Of a stretch of DNA of 64,000 nt, positions 17,809-27,340 are shown piece by piece (position 1 is the first letter of the stretch; every line of letters begins with the position of its first letter). The stretch comes from Sulfuricurvum sp. (GTDB lineage Bacteria; Campylobacterota; Campylobacteria; Campylobacterales; Sulfurimonadaceae), in contig JAQTTG010000004.1 of the NCBI GenBank assembly GCA_028710885.1, positions 62,001-126,000 of the forward strand, given 5' to 3'. The position numbers and the translations under genes are program-made. The notes under the pieces were generated by a model. It did no database searches and was not told the DNA's origin. It saw only the letters and a program-made list of their open reading frames with translations.

Positions 17809-18199
17809 ACACAACCTTTACGCTGTTGTCCACCATAGTCGCGGGTATATATCCCATAGCCCCTTCGACATTTTGAACAAATGCTTTGACAGATTCCGCA
17901 GAGGGTTGAGTGATCGGAGGAGTCACCCCTTGAAAGTGTTGTTTGATCCAATATGCATTCAAGCGGTTTCGATCCATTTCCAAAACTAAAGATTCGAATG
18001 CAATTCGTAACGTATCCTCCCCGATAACATTAACAGGAATCAGTTTTTGGTCTTTAATCGTATGGCGTTTTTGCAAAAAAGCATCACGAACTTCTTGAGA
18101 AGTCAGTGTTGAAATAGGAACTTTTTTAGAAATAATCACACTGTATTCTGAACCTAAAACAAATGACACCAATGATAAAATCAAGACTAACTGTTTCAT
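17798..18199 (-). CDS. Short PstS-like periplasmic substrate-binding protein
   Basis: 133 residues with a signal peptide (about 1-16, ending VLGS). The mature part resembles one lobe of the phosphate-binding PstS fold: VIISKKVPISTLTSQEVRDAFLQKR, then an FESLVLEMDRNRLNAYW helix, then GAMGYIP near the C-terminus. It is too short to be a full two-lobed binding protein and no ABC permease is nearby. Position between a porin (1-base overlap) and an HD-GYP protein (11-base overlap) suggests a sensory role feeding c-di-GMP turnover rather than uptake; that is inference. Confidence 0.75.
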   Translation of the reverse strand: MKQLVLILSLVSFVLGSEYSVIISKKVPISTLTSQEVRDAFLQKRHTIKDQKLIPVNVIGEDTLRIAFESLVLEMDRNRLNAYWIKQHFQGVTPPITQPSAESVKAFVQNVEGAMGYIPATMVDNSVKVVYEF

Positions 18200-19185
18200 T
18201 AGAACAACACCGAAAAGGAGAATAGCAATCGGTTTTCACTATTTAATGAATGCCATTGATATTCCCCTTTTAAAGATACCGGGTATAAAGGACGGTAACT
18301 GTATCCTAAAACACCAATATTATCTTTATAAAGTGAATGGTGATCATTAAAATATTCATATCTTCCCACTACCGCATGTTCCGAAGTATATCGATACATT
18401 CCCTGTAAATATCCAGACAATGCAGAACCTTGTTGATTATTAGTATACTCACTTTTAGCAGCTAATGCTTCACCGAGAAATTGCCATGTACCATCATCAA
18501 ACTTTGAACTAACCTGCATATAGCGAGTTTTTTGATTCGTAAAAGTAATATATTCCCCAACACTTCCACCACCACTTAATTCATCATTCAACTCTTTTTC
18601 AACAGAAATACCGAAAAAATGGGTGTTAGGGATATTGACGTATTCATCATCAAAGTCATGATTATTTTGGCCGAAAAGATGATATTTTAGCCCTTGTGTG
18701 TTTGGAACGTAGCCGTTGATATCTATACCCGTTAAAAATCTCGGAAAAAGCAACGTAGAATAAAGAGGATTGGATGTAGTATCACGCAAAACATTAACCG
18801 GTTCTTTATTCCAATATCCGATCGGAGTAATCTGTTTTCCAAAACGAATATTAAAAGCGTCACTCATCCACATATCGCTATAAAGTCGTTCAATACGAAA
18901 AGTAAAATTTCTTTTTTCATCTCCATTCAAAAGACTTTTATTGTAAAAACCAACCGATTCTAATTCCCCAAAATAAGAGAACATAGAGTTAATATCCCCA
19001 TATGCCATTATGGCGACATCTTCGACAGATAAATTCTTTTTATTTGGCTTTGCATCATATTCTGTGGAGAAATAACCTCCGACAGTTAGAGAATCTCCTA
19101 ATGAAATACCTTGTCCTAGTGTATATGGATCGGCTATTGCCAATGCAGTTAAGCCAATCAGTGCACATACTTTTCGGACTATCAT
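18199..19185 (-). CDS. Outer membrane porin-like beta-barrel protein
   Basis: 328 residues. Signal peptide at about 1-18 (ALIGLTALAIAD), then alternating beta-strand sequence ending in RLLFSFSVLF, a C-terminal phenylalanine as required for outer-membrane insertion. Strand-like stretches such as FNIRFGKQITPIGYWN and AVVGRYEYFNDHH resemble phosphate/anion porin-like proteins. The ligand is not evident. The ATG at 19185 has GGGGTGA upstream. It is first in a three-gene operon with the PstS-like and HD-GYP genes (TAATG overlap with the next). Confidence 0.75.
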   Translation of the reverse strand: MIVRKVCALIGLTALAIADPYTLGQGISLGDSLTVGGYFSTEYDAKPNKKNLSVEDVAIMAYGDINSMFSYFGELESVGFYNKSLLNGDEKRNFTFRIERLYSDMWMSDAFNIRFGKQITPIGYWNKEPVNVLRDTTSNPLYSTLLFPRFLTGIDINGYVPNTQGLKYHLFGQNNHDFDDEYVNIPNTHFFGISVEKELNDELSGGGSVGEYITFTNQKTRYMQVSSKFDDGTWQFLGEALAAKSEYTNNQQGSALSGYLQGMYRYTSEHAVVGRYEYFNDHHSLYKDNIGVLGYSYRPLYPVSLKGEYQWHSLNSENRLLFSFSVLF

Positions 19186-19442
19186 CCATTCACCCCATAA
19201 AAATTAATATTGTAAATTTAACCTTTATAATAGCATATTTCATTAAAAGTTGCTTTCCACTTTTATAAATTGATCCACTTCTATCTATGATGATCATATC
19301 TATGCCCATGTTCACACCGCCAACTCCAGCACCTACGATACTTCCTAATAATGCCACTCTTTGAGAGAAATGATTAATAAAGCGAAAAAGACTCTAATAT
19401 AATATTTTTTTTCATTCTCTCGTTCCCTCAGTTCCTATCCGC

Positions 19443-19448
19443 TATAAT
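19443..19448 (+). promoter_or_regulatory. Consensus -10 element (TATAAT) six bases before a start codon
   Basis: TATAAT ends at 19448, and the ATG of the next gene is at 19455 with only TTGCGC between. No Shine-Dalgarno sequence is present. The expected transcription start coincides with the start codon, so a leaderless mRNA is likely. Confidence 0.5.
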
Positions 19449-19454
19449 TTGCGC

Positions 19455-19772
19455 ATGAATAATGAACACTTAACATTCCATATTGATCCGACTCCTTCCC
19501 TTCCGACACGCCAATGCCGATTTTTCGCACGGGTGTTGGGATATCTTCTCAGCTATGGAAATTATCTACTTGCATTATTAGTATGGTGGAGTATGGATTG
19601 GTTTATAGCAATTGGCATATTTTTATTAGGATTTATCCTCTTTGGAATTCTAAGATCGAAACTTCGAAATGATTCAATCCCTCTCTCCCAAAGAGAATAT
19701 AGCTACAACGATTATGCCATTGCAACTTGGTATCTCTCACGTACACATTGTATTACACTCCCTAAGGAATAG
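19455..19772 (+). CDS. Unrecognised two-helix membrane protein
   Basis: 105 residues from the ATG at 19455; the in-frame TTG two codons earlier lies inside the -10 region and is rejected. Two hydrophobic helices at about 27-45 and 46-66 (with WWSMDWFIAIGIFLLGF) are followed by a hydrophilic tail holding SQREYSYNDYAIATWY. No family recognised. The stop is 5 bp before the ABC-F gene, so the two are co-transcribed. Expression may be leaderless, given the consensus -10 just upstream. Confidence 0.6.
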   Translation: MNNEHLTFHIDPTPSLPTRQCRFFARVLGYLLSYGNYLLALLVWWSMDWFIAIGIFLLGFILFGILRSKLRNDSIPLSQREYSYNDYAIATWYLSRTHCITLPKE

Positions 19773-19777
19773 TATTT

Positions 19778-21736
19778 ATGGCATTAGTCGATTTACTCAA
19801 CGTCAGCAAACATTATGAAGCCCAAAAAATTTTAGAACATATCAACTTTCACATCGATGAAGGAGAGCGTATCGTTATCGTCGGTAAAAACGGCAGCGGT
19901 AAATCGACGCTGATGAAAATCGTCCACGGCTCTCTCGATGCCGATGAGGGGGAGCGGATCAACAGACAGGGGATCGAGATTAAAATGCTCTCCCAAGTCC
20001 CCGCATTCGACCCCTCCCATACCGTCCGTGAAGCGATCGAAGCGGGTCTGGGGGAATTGCGAACGGCAAAAATCCGTTTCGATGAGATATCCATCCTCCT
20101 CGCCGAACAATTTGACAATGAACTTCTGCTGCAAGAGCAATCGCGCCTCACCACCTTTCTCGATCACCACAACGCATGGAATCTGGATGATAAAATCGAA
20201 CGGGTGATGCACCACTTTATGCTCAAAGAATATGAGACGAAAAATGTCACGCTACTCAGCGGAGGGGAACAACGCCGTGTGGCTCTGGCCTCTTTGCTTC
20301 TCCTCAAACCCGATATTCTCCTCCTCGATGAACCGACTAACCATCTCGACGTCTACATGGTCGAATTTCTCGAAGAGCTGATCCTCAAAGAGCGTTTTAC
20401 ATTACTGTTTATCTCGCATGATCGTTATTTCATTGATCAGGTTGCGACCAAAACGATCGAAGTTGAAGATTGTTCCCTGCGCGAGTTTAACGGCGGTTAC
20501 AGCAACTACCTGGAACAAAAGCAGGAATTGCTTCGTACTATGGCACAACAGCATGACAATCTCCTCAAGCTTCTGAAAACAGAGAACGAATGGCTACGCA
20601 GAGGGGTCAAAGCACGCCTCAAACGAAATGAAGGACGCAAACAGCGGGTATTGCAACTGCGTGAAGATGCCAAAAACAACCCATCCAAAATCCGTAAAAT
20701 GAAACTCGAACTGGAGCGCGAAGCCAAACACTTTAACCGTGGCGAGGGTGTTAACCGCCAAAAGATGCTTTTCGAAATCGAGCATCTGGGACTGAAATTG
20801 GGAGATAAAACGCTGATTCGTGATTTTTCGACACGGATTTTACAAAAAGACGTCATCGCCGTCGTCGGTCCTAACGGCAGCGGTAAATCGACCCTCCTGA
20901 AAGCCCTTCTCGGACGGCTCAAACCGACCAACGGAATCATCAAGATGGGGGAACTCACCATCGGCTATTTCGATCAGCACCGCGAAATGCTTGATGATAA
21001 TCTCAACCTCATTGAAACCTTCTGCCCCCACGGAGGCGACCGCGTCGACGTAATGGGGCAGGATTACCACGTCTACGGTTATCTCAAAAATTTCCTCTTC
21101 CCGCGTGAATTCCTTGATAAAAAGGTAGGAGTTCTCAGCGGTGGTGAAAAAAATCGTGTTGCCCTCGCCTTGCTCTTTACCAAAAAAGTGGACTGTCTCA
21201 TACTGGACGAACCGACCAACGATCTTGATATCCCGACCATCAATATCCTCGAAGAAAAACTCCAAAACTTCCCCGGAGCGGTTATCCTCGTGAGCCATGA
21301 CCGCTATTTTGTAGACAAAATTGCGAAAAAACTCTTTATCTTCAAAGGGGACGGAACCATCGAAGAGAGCTATAAACCTTACAGCGAATACCTCGAAGAT
21401 GAAAAAGAGTTGAGCGAAATGGATGCGATGGAAGCCGAATTTGCCAAATACTCATCCACTGTCGTAGCAGTACAAGCTGAAAAACCGAAAGTTCTAAAAC
21501 TGACGTTTAACGAGCAAAAAGCACTCTCAACACTCCCCGCTGAGATCGACGCACTGGAAACTAAAATCGATGAGTTAAACGCCTCCCTTGCCGATCCGAA
21601 AAAATACGAAAAAATCGGAATCAGTGTTTTGGCCGAAGAGTTGGAGAAAACCAAAGCCCTCTATGAAGAGAAAGTGGATGCACTCCTAACGATAGAGGAA
21701 AAAGCCGAAGAGATCGAAGCACTCAAAAATTCTTGA
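19778..21736 (+). CDS. ABC-F family ATPase (Uup-like)
   Basis: 652 residues with two ABC domains and no membrane part. Domain 1 has Walker A GKNGSGKST, signature LLSGGEQRR and Walker B ILLLDEPTNHLD. Domain 2 has GPNGSGKST, LSGGEKNRVALA and LILDEPTNDLD. The linker between them is long and basic (WLRRGVKARLKRNEGRKQR), and a C-terminal coiled coil runs from about 575 to the end. This matches Uup, an ABC-F protein that acts on ribosomes and affects transposon excision in E. coli. Base composition is visibly more GC-rich than the flanking genes. Confidence 0.9.
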   Translation: MALVDLLNVSKHYEAQKILEHINFHIDEGERIVIVGKNGSGKSTLMKIVHGSLDADEGERINRQGIEIKMLSQVPAFDPSHTVREAIEAGLGELRTAKIRFDEISILLAEQFDNELLLQEQSRLTTFLDHHNAWNLDDKIERVMHHFMLKEYETKNVTLLSGGEQRRVALASLLLLKPDILLLDEPTNHLDVYMVEFLEELILKERFTLLFISHDRYFIDQVATKTIEVEDCSLREFNGGYSNYLEQKQELLRTMAQQHDNLLKLLKTENEWLRRGVKARLKRNEGRKQRVLQLREDAKNNPSKIRKMKLELEREAKHFNRGEGVNRQKMLFEIEHLGLKLGDKTLIRDFSTRILQKDVIAVVGPNGSGKSTLLKALLGRLKPTNGIIKMGELTIGYFDQHREMLDDNLNLIETFCPHGGDRVDVMGQDYHVYGYLKNFLFPREFLDKKVGVLSGGEKNRVALALLFTKKVDCLILDEPTNDLDIPTINILEEKLQNFPGAVILVSHDRYFVDKIAKKLFIFKGDGTIEESYKPYSEYLEDEKELSEMDAMEAEFAKYSSTVVAVQAEKPKVLKLTFNEQKALSTLPAEIDALETKIDELNASLADPKKYEKIGISVLAEELEKTKALYEEKVDALLTIEEKAEEIEALKNS

Positions 21737-21755
21737 ATGCTTCATGGAAAGAGTA

Positions 21756-22142
21756 TTAACGTCCCCCTTTGCCTCCACCCATTCCTCCGCCCATGCCTGA
21801 ACCCATTTTAGAGCCCATTCCATTTCCTTGCATCATCCCCTGACCTGAACCTTGGTTTTTCATTTTCGGTGTACGGTTTTCAGGTTTATTCATAAACTTT
21901 TCATGCTGCTCTTTCGTCATAGTTTGCTGACGGTTCATAAGCTCGTTATGAAGTGCTTCGCGTTCTTGTTGCGTCGTCATTGTTCCCCGTTTTTCGAGAA
22001 GCTCATCCGTTTTCATCTCTTTGAAATGGTTTTGAACTTCATGCTGCACTTCAACACGTTCCTGATTCATAGCCGGCATCTCCGCACATGCAATAGAAGA
22101 AAGTAAAGCCGAAGCTGATACGATTGTAAGTAACATTTTCAT
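21756..22142 (-). CDS. Exported Met/Gln-rich protein with Gly-Met tail, unrecognised
   Basis: 128 residues. Signal peptide about 1-20 (ending IACAE). A charged helical middle (EVQHEVQNHFKEMKTDELLEK) has many Glu, Gln and Met. The last 30 residues are low-complexity Gly and Met (MGSGMGGGMGGGKGGR). Met-rich periplasmic tails sometimes bind copper, but no conserved motif confirms that here. It has a ribosome site (AGGAG) 5-8 bases before the ATG and converges with the ABC-F gene. Confidence 0.6.
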   Translation of the reverse strand: MKMLLTIVSASALLSSIACAEMPAMNQERVEVQHEVQNHFKEMKTDELLEKRGTMTTQQEREALHNELMNRQQTMTKEQHEKFMNKPENRTPKMKNQGSGQGMMQGNGMGSKMGSGMGGGMGGGKGGR

Positions 22143-22232
22143 CGGAAACTCCTTTGAGTGGTTTCGATTATTGTAATACCATTTTGTTAATATAGTGTTA
22201 AGTAAGTTAATCTAATTTAAAATATATGAAAG

Positions 22233-22430
22233 CTAATTACTTCGTGCAAGTTTGGCGAAGTCAATCTCTTCAGCTCTATCTTCTACCTTTTTTTTATCCT
22301 CTTCATAGTTACCCGTCGTAAAAATAACTTCGGCACCTTTGTTGAGAATACACCCTTTTATGCCGGGTTGACAAGAAATTTTTAAAAGCTTACAAAATCC
22401 CTTGCTATCATGTTGACATGTCCAACCCAT
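22233..22430 (-). CDS. Small four-cysteine protein, unrecognised
   Basis: 65 residues. The first 27 hold four cysteines (positions 5, 13, 20 and 27: WTCQHD, GFCKLL, SCQPG, KGCIL), enough to bind a metal ion or small cluster. The rest is charged and helical. Start ATG at 22430 with AGGAAA upstream. It follows the Dabb-domain gene after 9 bp and is probably in its operon with gpsA. Function unknown. Confidence 0.6.
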   Translation of the reverse strand: MGWTCQHDSKGFCKLLKISCQPGIKGCILNKGAEVIFTTGNYEEDKKKVEDRAEEIDFAKLARSN

Positions 22431-22439
22431 CGCAATTTC

Positions 22440-22730
22440 CTATTTTAAGTAATCGACGACTTTTGAAAGAACGGTAACTTCTTTGATAACACTTACTACT
22501 TCTTGATGGGCCGGGTGAGGTACATAGATATCCAATCCGGCTTGATCATCAAAAATAGACGTAAGCACTAAATCAAATGATCGCTCACTACGGCTAATAT
22601 CGATACCAACTTCCATATTTTTAAGGGTATCAATTTTAGCAGGAAGAGATTCGAGCATCTCTTTTACCCGAATTAAATTAACCTCTTTATTCTCTTCTTT
22701 AAATTGAAACATTACAATGTGTACTAACAT
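22440..22730 (-). CDS. Dabb-domain (stress-responsive alpha/beta barrel) protein
   Basis: 96 residues forming a single dimeric ferredoxin-like barrel. It shows the family opening MLVHIVMFQFK, a central SLPAKIDTLKNMEVGIDISRSERSFDLVL, and a YVPHPAHQEVV segment whose H-P-x-H motif is typical of Dabb proteins. Biochemical roles vary across the family and are not predictable here. It lies 11 bp after gpsA on the same strand. Confidence 0.8.
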   Translation of the reverse strand: MLVHIVMFQFKEENKEVNLIRVKEMLESLPAKIDTLKNMEVGIDISRSERSFDLVLTSIFDDQAGLDIYVPHPAHQEVVSVIKEVTVLSKVVDYLK

Positions 22731-22741
22731 CTAAAAAGCCT

Positions 22742-23632
22742 TTATCGTTGTATTAAATCTTTTAAACTTTGTTGAGGAGATTTACCCTCCAAAATAGCGT
22801 ACACTTCAGCAGCTATCGGAAGATAAATACCACGTGAACGTGCGATTTCATGAAGAGCATACGCTGTCCCAATCCCTTCGCTCACTTCACCGATTTCAGC
22901 ACATACTGCCTCTTTGCTCAATCCCTTTGCAAGCCCCAACCCCACACGGTAATTTCGCGACATTGATGAGCTTGCAGTCAAAAACAGATCTCCCGCACCA
23001 CTAAGACCTAAAAAACTTTCAGGTAAAGCACCATAAGCACGTCCAAAACGTTCCATTTCGACAAGTCCTCTTGCAATTAAACTCGCAGCTGCATTATGAC
23101 CAAGCCCTAAACCTTCCGTAATACCCGCCGCTATCGCAATTACGTTTTTATAAGCACCAGTAATCTCAGCACCGATGACATCTTTACTAGTATAGGTTCG
23201 AATAAATGTTGGAAACAATGCAGCAAACTCTAATGCTGTATTCTCAGAAATGGAGTTAATAACCAATGCAGTAGGAAGAGATTGGATGACTTCAGCTGCA
23301 AATGAAGGACCTGACAAAAAGGCAAGATTTTCATCCGGAACGTATTGGCTGTAAATTTCATTTAAAAATTTTCCGCTTGTGGCTTCAATCCCTTTTGCCG
23401 CTACGAGAACTTTTTGCCCCGAAAAAACAAAATTTTCTTCCAACCAATTCCCAATCTGCTGAGCCGGAACCGTAATAATCAAGTATTCACAACTCAAAAC
23501 TTCTGTTAAAGATTTGAAATTTGTCCAATCACGATGCGTTCGAGAAGTGATAATTACCTTGTTTTTTTGACTCATAGCAAAAGCAAGAGCTTGACCCCAT
23601 TTACCTGCTCCGATTATTCCTACTCTGATCAT
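22742..23632 (-). CDS. gpsA: NAD(P)-dependent glycerol-3-phosphate dehydrogenase
   Basis: 296 residues. The N-terminal Rossmann motif is GIIGAGKWGQALA (about 6-18). The conserved FLSGPSFAAEV lies near 105, the lysine of GAYKNVIAIAAGITEGLGLG near 163, and GLSGAGDLFLT near 210. The enzyme reduces dihydroxyacetone phosphate to sn-glycerol-3-phosphate for phospholipid synthesis. It is slightly shorter than the E. coli enzyme but has all catalytic blocks. The start overlaps the TrkA-like gene by 4 bases. Confidence 0.95.
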   Translation of the reverse strand: MIRVGIIGAGKWGQALAFAMSQKNKVIITSRTHRDWTNFKSLTEVLSCEYLIITVPAQQIGNWLEENFVFSGQKVLVAAKGIEATSGKFLNEIYSQYVPDENLAFLSGPSFAAEVIQSLPTALVINSISENTALEFAALFPTFIRTYTSKDVIGAEITGAYKNVIAIAAGITEGLGLGHNAAASLIARGLVEMERFGRAYGALPESFLGLSGAGDLFLTASSSMSRNYRVGLGLAKGLSKEAVCAEIGEVSEGIGTAYALHEIARSRGIYLPIAAEVYAILEGKSPQQSLKDLIQR

Positions 23633-24330
23633 TTTATCACCCCTATCGCTTTGGATAGTCCCAAAATATTCTCATCATCTCCAACAACAACCAAAATATC
23701 ATGAAGGTCAATATGATGATTATGCCCATGTGCAGTAAAACTAAATCGAGTTGAGCCTTCATGATCGACAACGGCTAAAACTATAACATTATATTCTTTC
23801 GTCCAATCTATATCAAAAAGCTGTTTACCAATAATGTATGAATCCAAAGGAACAGTGATCTGAACAATTTTGATCGGTGAGTTTTCGTCAATGATATCGC
23901 GCATCACTTTAGTAACGATTGGTTTTTCCAACATTCCAGAGATCATATTTGCCGTGATTTGCAAAATTGGCATTACCTTATTTGCACCTGCATTTTTCAG
24001 TTTTCTCGCACTTTCATGGTCACCAGCGAGTGCGATAATCGGTAAATGCCAGAATACTGACCGCAAAGAAATTGTCAAGAAAACATTTTCGGCATCTTTG
24101 TCCAAAGCACAAAATACAACTAATGAATTCAAATCAAACCGTTTTTCAATTGACTTCCAGTTTTCACTTAAATCAAATAACTCGGTATCATATCCCGCTG
24201 CTTGAGCTGAGAGTCGTTCTTCTTCATTCATTACAAAAACACAAAATGAGAGATATGCTTCCGAAATCTGAAATACAATTTGTTTTGCATATTCATTAAA
24301 TCCAAAGACAATAGCACTTTGGTATTTCAT
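23629..24330 (-). CDS. TrkA/RCK-domain protein partnered with K+ channel
   Basis: 233 residues. An N-terminal nucleotide-binding-like fold (YQSAIVFGFNEYAKQIVF) lacks the full GxGxxG. It is followed by a C-terminal TrkA-C/RCK-C module (SPIKIVQITVPLDSYIIGKQL, HDILVVVGDDENI). There are no membrane helices. Such proteins gate potassium channels or transporters in response to nucleotides. It starts within the last codons of the channel gene (4-base overlap), which suggests that the two products act together at the membrane. Confidence 0.8.
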   Translation of the reverse strand: MKYQSAIVFGFNEYAKQIVFQISEAYLSFCVFVMNEEERLSAQAAGYDTELFDLSENWKSIEKRFDLNSLVVFCALDKDAENVFLTISLRSVFWHLPIIALAGDHESARKLKNAGANKVMPILQITANMISGMLEKPIVTKVMRDIIDENSPIKIVQITVPLDSYIIGKQLFDIDWTKEYNVIVLAVVDHEGSTRFSFTAHGHNHHIDLHDILVVVGDDENILGLSKAIGVIK

Positions 24331-25886
24331 CGATTACCTTTTTTATAAATCATCGCTTTAAATTCATCGATCAAAGCAGCTGTACCAATCACAATTGCCG
24401 CGTCTCCTGAACGGATTTCCAACTCCGACGAGGGATTAAATTGGAACTTGTCATTAAATGCCGTATATATCCCCAAAACTAGCAAACGTTTATGAAAAAG
24501 CGGCTGAGTAACCGTCTCAAAAAAGCGTGTTCGGGTTTTTGCATCCAAAATAATCTCTTCGATAAAAACCCCTTTCTTATCTGTATAAAGGGCATTGATA
24601 ACTTCAAAGGCAATCGGCTTTCCAATCTCTTGCTTGCTCATTAAGCCGATCAGTTCTTGTGTATAAACGATTTCACTGATCCCTGCCAGTAAAAGCTTTC
24701 GGCGATTCTCAAGTTGATTTAAAATAGAGAGAATCTTGATATGGTTTGAAATTTCCCGAATCGTCAAAGCAGTATAAACATTTAAGACATCGCTTTCTTG
24801 CAGTAAAATCACCGCTTCAACCTGTCGTTTAAAATCAATTTTTAAAGTATGATATGATGAGAGAGACGAAGAATCAAGTAATAATGCCATAAAACCAATC
24901 TTCTGAGCTTCATGCACTTTGGAAATATCTTTTTCCAAAATAACTACTTTTTTTCCACTTTTTATAAACCGTTCCACCACTTCGCGCGCCAGAGGGGTAT
25001 ACCCGCATACGATGTAGAATCGGCTCAGTTTTGATACATCATCGACTAATTTATCCTCTTTAATCTCATCAAGCTTCTCGGTAAATGCTGATACGACGAT
25101 CGATGTTGCGAATGATATCACTGCAATACCGGCAAAAATAATCACCATTGCAACCATTCGTCCTTCATCGGTTACCGGGACAAAATCACCATACCCTACA
25201 GTAAAAATTGTTACTACTGCCCAATAAACAGCATCAAACAACGTGTGTATCCTAGATTCAGGGTTGTTAGCTTCCATAATATAAATTAAAATGGCAGAAA
25301 CGACGATGATAACGGATGCAAAAACTAAAAGGGTAAATATCTCAAACTTTTTCGAAGATAGGATTGAAATAAACTGCGTTAAACTTTTTGTATAGCGAAA
25401 AAGTTTGAAGACACGAAACAAAATAAAGATTCGGAGCATTCGAAGCTCGTGAAAAAATGGCATAATCGCTAACAAATCGATAATTGCCGAAATGGAGAAG
25501 AGATATCCCGCTTTATTTTTCAAAATCAGATGGAGAGCCCATTTCCAGCGAAAAGGTCGCTGTAAAAAAAGATCGTGTTCATATTGTTCTGTAACAATTT
25601 TTGTCATATCGCTGTATATCCAAAATCTCAAGACATACTCTATAAGAAAAATGATAGAGATAATATAGTTATTGAAATAAATCCATTGGTTATTCACCTC
25701 ATGTTTAACATGACGGATCAAGATATAGACACTGACGATGATCAAAAGAATCATCATATAATCGAAAAATTTTTTATAAGGATACGCAGGATTTTCTAAA
25801 AGGTTATGAAAAAATCGTTTTGTATGCCGATAGCGCATAGATGCTTGAAGAAAAAAAGCGAGCCCTACTATCCATCGGCCAATCAT
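24327..25886 (-). CDS. Potassium channel with cytoplasmic RCK (TrkA-N/TrkA-C) domains
   Basis: About 519 residues from the ATG at 25886 (AAGG seven bases upstream; a GTG one codon earlier is less well placed). A voltage-sensor-like six-helix membrane region includes an Arg-spaced helix (LRMLRIFILFRVFKLFRY) and the selectivity filter TVGYGDF near 228-234. Then come TrkA-N (FYIVCGYTPLAREVVERF) and TrkA-C with SELEIRSGDAAIVIG near the end. It resembles Kch/Kv-type channels with an RCK ring. It is downstream of gatB by 9 bp and overlaps the second RCK gene. Confidence 0.9.
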   Translation of the reverse strand: MIGRWIVGLAFFLQASMRYRHTKRFFHNLLENPAYPYKKFFDYMMILLIIVSVYILIRHVKHEVNNQWIYFNNYIISIIFLIEYVLRFWIYSDMTKIVTEQYEHDLFLQRPFRWKWALHLILKNKAGYLFSISAIIDLLAIMPFFHELRMLRIFILFRVFKLFRYTKSLTQFISILSSKKFEIFTLLVFASVIIVVSAILIYIMEANNPESRIHTLFDAVYWAVVTIFTVGYGDFVPVTDEGRMVAMVIIFAGIAVISFATSIVVSAFTEKLDEIKEDKLVDDVSKLSRFYIVCGYTPLAREVVERFIKSGKKVVILEKDISKVHEAQKIGFMALLLDSSSLSSYHTLKIDFKRQVEAVILLQESDVLNVYTALTIREISNHIKILSILNQLENRRKLLLAGISEIVYTQELIGLMSKQEIGKPIAFEVINALYTDKKGVFIEEIILDAKTRTRFFETVTQPLFHKRLLVLGIYTAFNDKFQFNPSSELEIRSGDAAIVIGTAALIDEFKAMIYKKGNR

Positions 25887-25895
25887 CACCTAGCC

Positions 25896-27323
25896 TTACT
25901 GTGCTAATTTTGTTTGGAGAATTTCATTCAACGTATTAGGGTTTGCTGAGCCTTTGGATGCTTTCATCGCTTGACCTACAAAGAACCCGAAAAGTTTGTC
26001 TTTCCCCGATTTATACTCGGCAACTTTGTCGGCGTTAGCATTGAGAATCTCATCAATCAGCGCTTCGAGTGCACCCGTATCGCTCACTTGTTTGAGTCCG
26101 AGTTTTTCGATGACCTCGTCGATGTCTCCGCCATTTTCAAGCAGGTAATCAAGTACCTCTTTTGCCGCTTTTCCACTGATGACAGACTCTTCGATCCGCT
26201 TGACTAAAGTTCCGAGAGTTACCGCACTGATCGGTGAAGTCGATGGGGTGACACCGCCGCTTAGACGGCCTTGGAGTTCAACGATGAGCCATGTAACACC
26301 GTTTTTAGGGGAAATCCCCTGCTCTAACATCGCTTCAAAATAATGTGCATTTTCCAAATCAGCGGTGATCAGTGATGCATGATACTCGCTGATTCCAAAA
26401 TCGTTAACGAAACGTTCTTTTTTCACATCGGGAAGTTCAGGAATAGTGCACATATCGGCATACATCGCATCATCGACGACCACTTTGAGCAAATCGGGTT
26501 CAGGGAAATAGCGATAATCCGCCGCTTCTTCTTTTCCGCGCATTGAGCGGGTCTCTTGCTTTACCTGATCAAAAAGACGGGTCTCTTGAACAATTTCACT
26601 TTCATAAACACCATCTTCCCACGCCTCTTTTTGACGTGCTACTTCAATTTCGATAGCTCTTTGAATAAAGCGGAAGCTGTTGATGTTTTTAATCTCGACA
26701 CGAGTGTAGAGTTTTTCATCCCCTTTGGGACGGATAGAGACGTTAACATCGACACGAAATGATCCCTCTTGCATATTGGCATCGGAGATGTCGATGTAAC
26801 GGACAATAGAGTGGAGCTTTTTGAGATATAAAATTGCCTCTTCAGCCGAACGCATATCGGGTTCGGATACGATTTCGAGCAAAGGCGTCCCTGCACGGTT
26901 CAAGTCCACTTTCGAGATTGCGCCTTCATGAATGTTTTTTCCCGCATCGGCTTCGATGTGCGCACGGTTGATACGGATTGTTTTTTGGCTCCCGTCTTCG
27001 AAATCGATCACCAGTTTCCCATGTTCGACAACAGGGGTATAGAGTTGGGTGATTTGGTATGCGCTCGGGCTATCCGGATAAAAATAGCTTTTACGGTCAA
27101 AGAATGACGTACGGTTGATTGTCGCTCCCACTGCCGTCCCGAACATCCCTGCTTTACGAACCGCCTCTTTGTTCAGCACCGGAAGTGCTCCTGGAAGTGC
27201 CAAACACGTCGGACAGGTATTGGTGTTTTGTTCGTGATTAAAGCTGGTAGGACATGAGCAAAAAAGTTTTGACTGAGTATTGAGCTGGACGTGAACTTCC
27301 AAACCGATAATGGTTTCAAACAT
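25896..27323 (-). CDS. gatB: Asp-tRNA(Asn)/Glu-tRNA(Gln) amidotransferase subunit B
   Basis: 475 residues, normal length. It opens with [21 protein letters not shown], followed by the zinc-binding cysteines ([16 protein letters not shown]). The conserved blocks [18 protein letters not shown] and [11 protein letters not shown] come next, and a helical YqeY-like tail ends the protein. GatB binds the misacylated tRNA and passes ammonia from GatA. gatA is in this window but 32 kb away (59792-61132) and gatC is absent, so the subunits are not in one operon. Confidence 0.97.
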   Translation of the reverse strand: MFETIIGLEVHVQLNTQSKLFCSCPTSFNHEQNTNTCPTCLALPGALPVLNKEAVRKAGMFGTAVGATINRTSFFDRKSYFYPDSPSAYQITQLYTPVVEHGKLVIDFEDGSQKTIRINRAHIEADAGKNIHEGAISKVDLNRAGTPLLEIVSEPDMRSAEEAILYLKKLHSIVRYIDISDANMQEGSFRVDVNVSIRPKGDEKLYTRVEIKNINSFRFIQRAIEIEVARQKEAWEDGVYESEIVQETRLFDQVKQETRSMRGKEEAADYRYFPEPDLLKVVVDDAMYADMCTIPELPDVKKERFVNDFGISEYHASLITADLENAHYFEAMLEQGISPKNGVTWLIVELQGRLSGGVTPSTSPISAVTLGTLVKRIEESVISGKAAKEVLDYLLENGGDIDEVIEKLGLKQVSDTGALEALIDEILNANADKVAEYKSGKDKLFGFFVGQAMKASKGSANPNTLNEILQTKLAQ

Positions 27324-27340
27324 GTAAAAAAATCCTTAGA

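Noticed and set aside
19190-19357. Minus-strand frame from a GTG (55 residues) with a Gly-rich start (LLGSIVGAGVGGVNMG) just before the porin gene
   Set aside because: No ribosome site, an in-frame stop only a few codons upstream, and it runs over the porin ribosome site. It may be a remnant of a glycine-zipper protein but cannot be supported as a gene.
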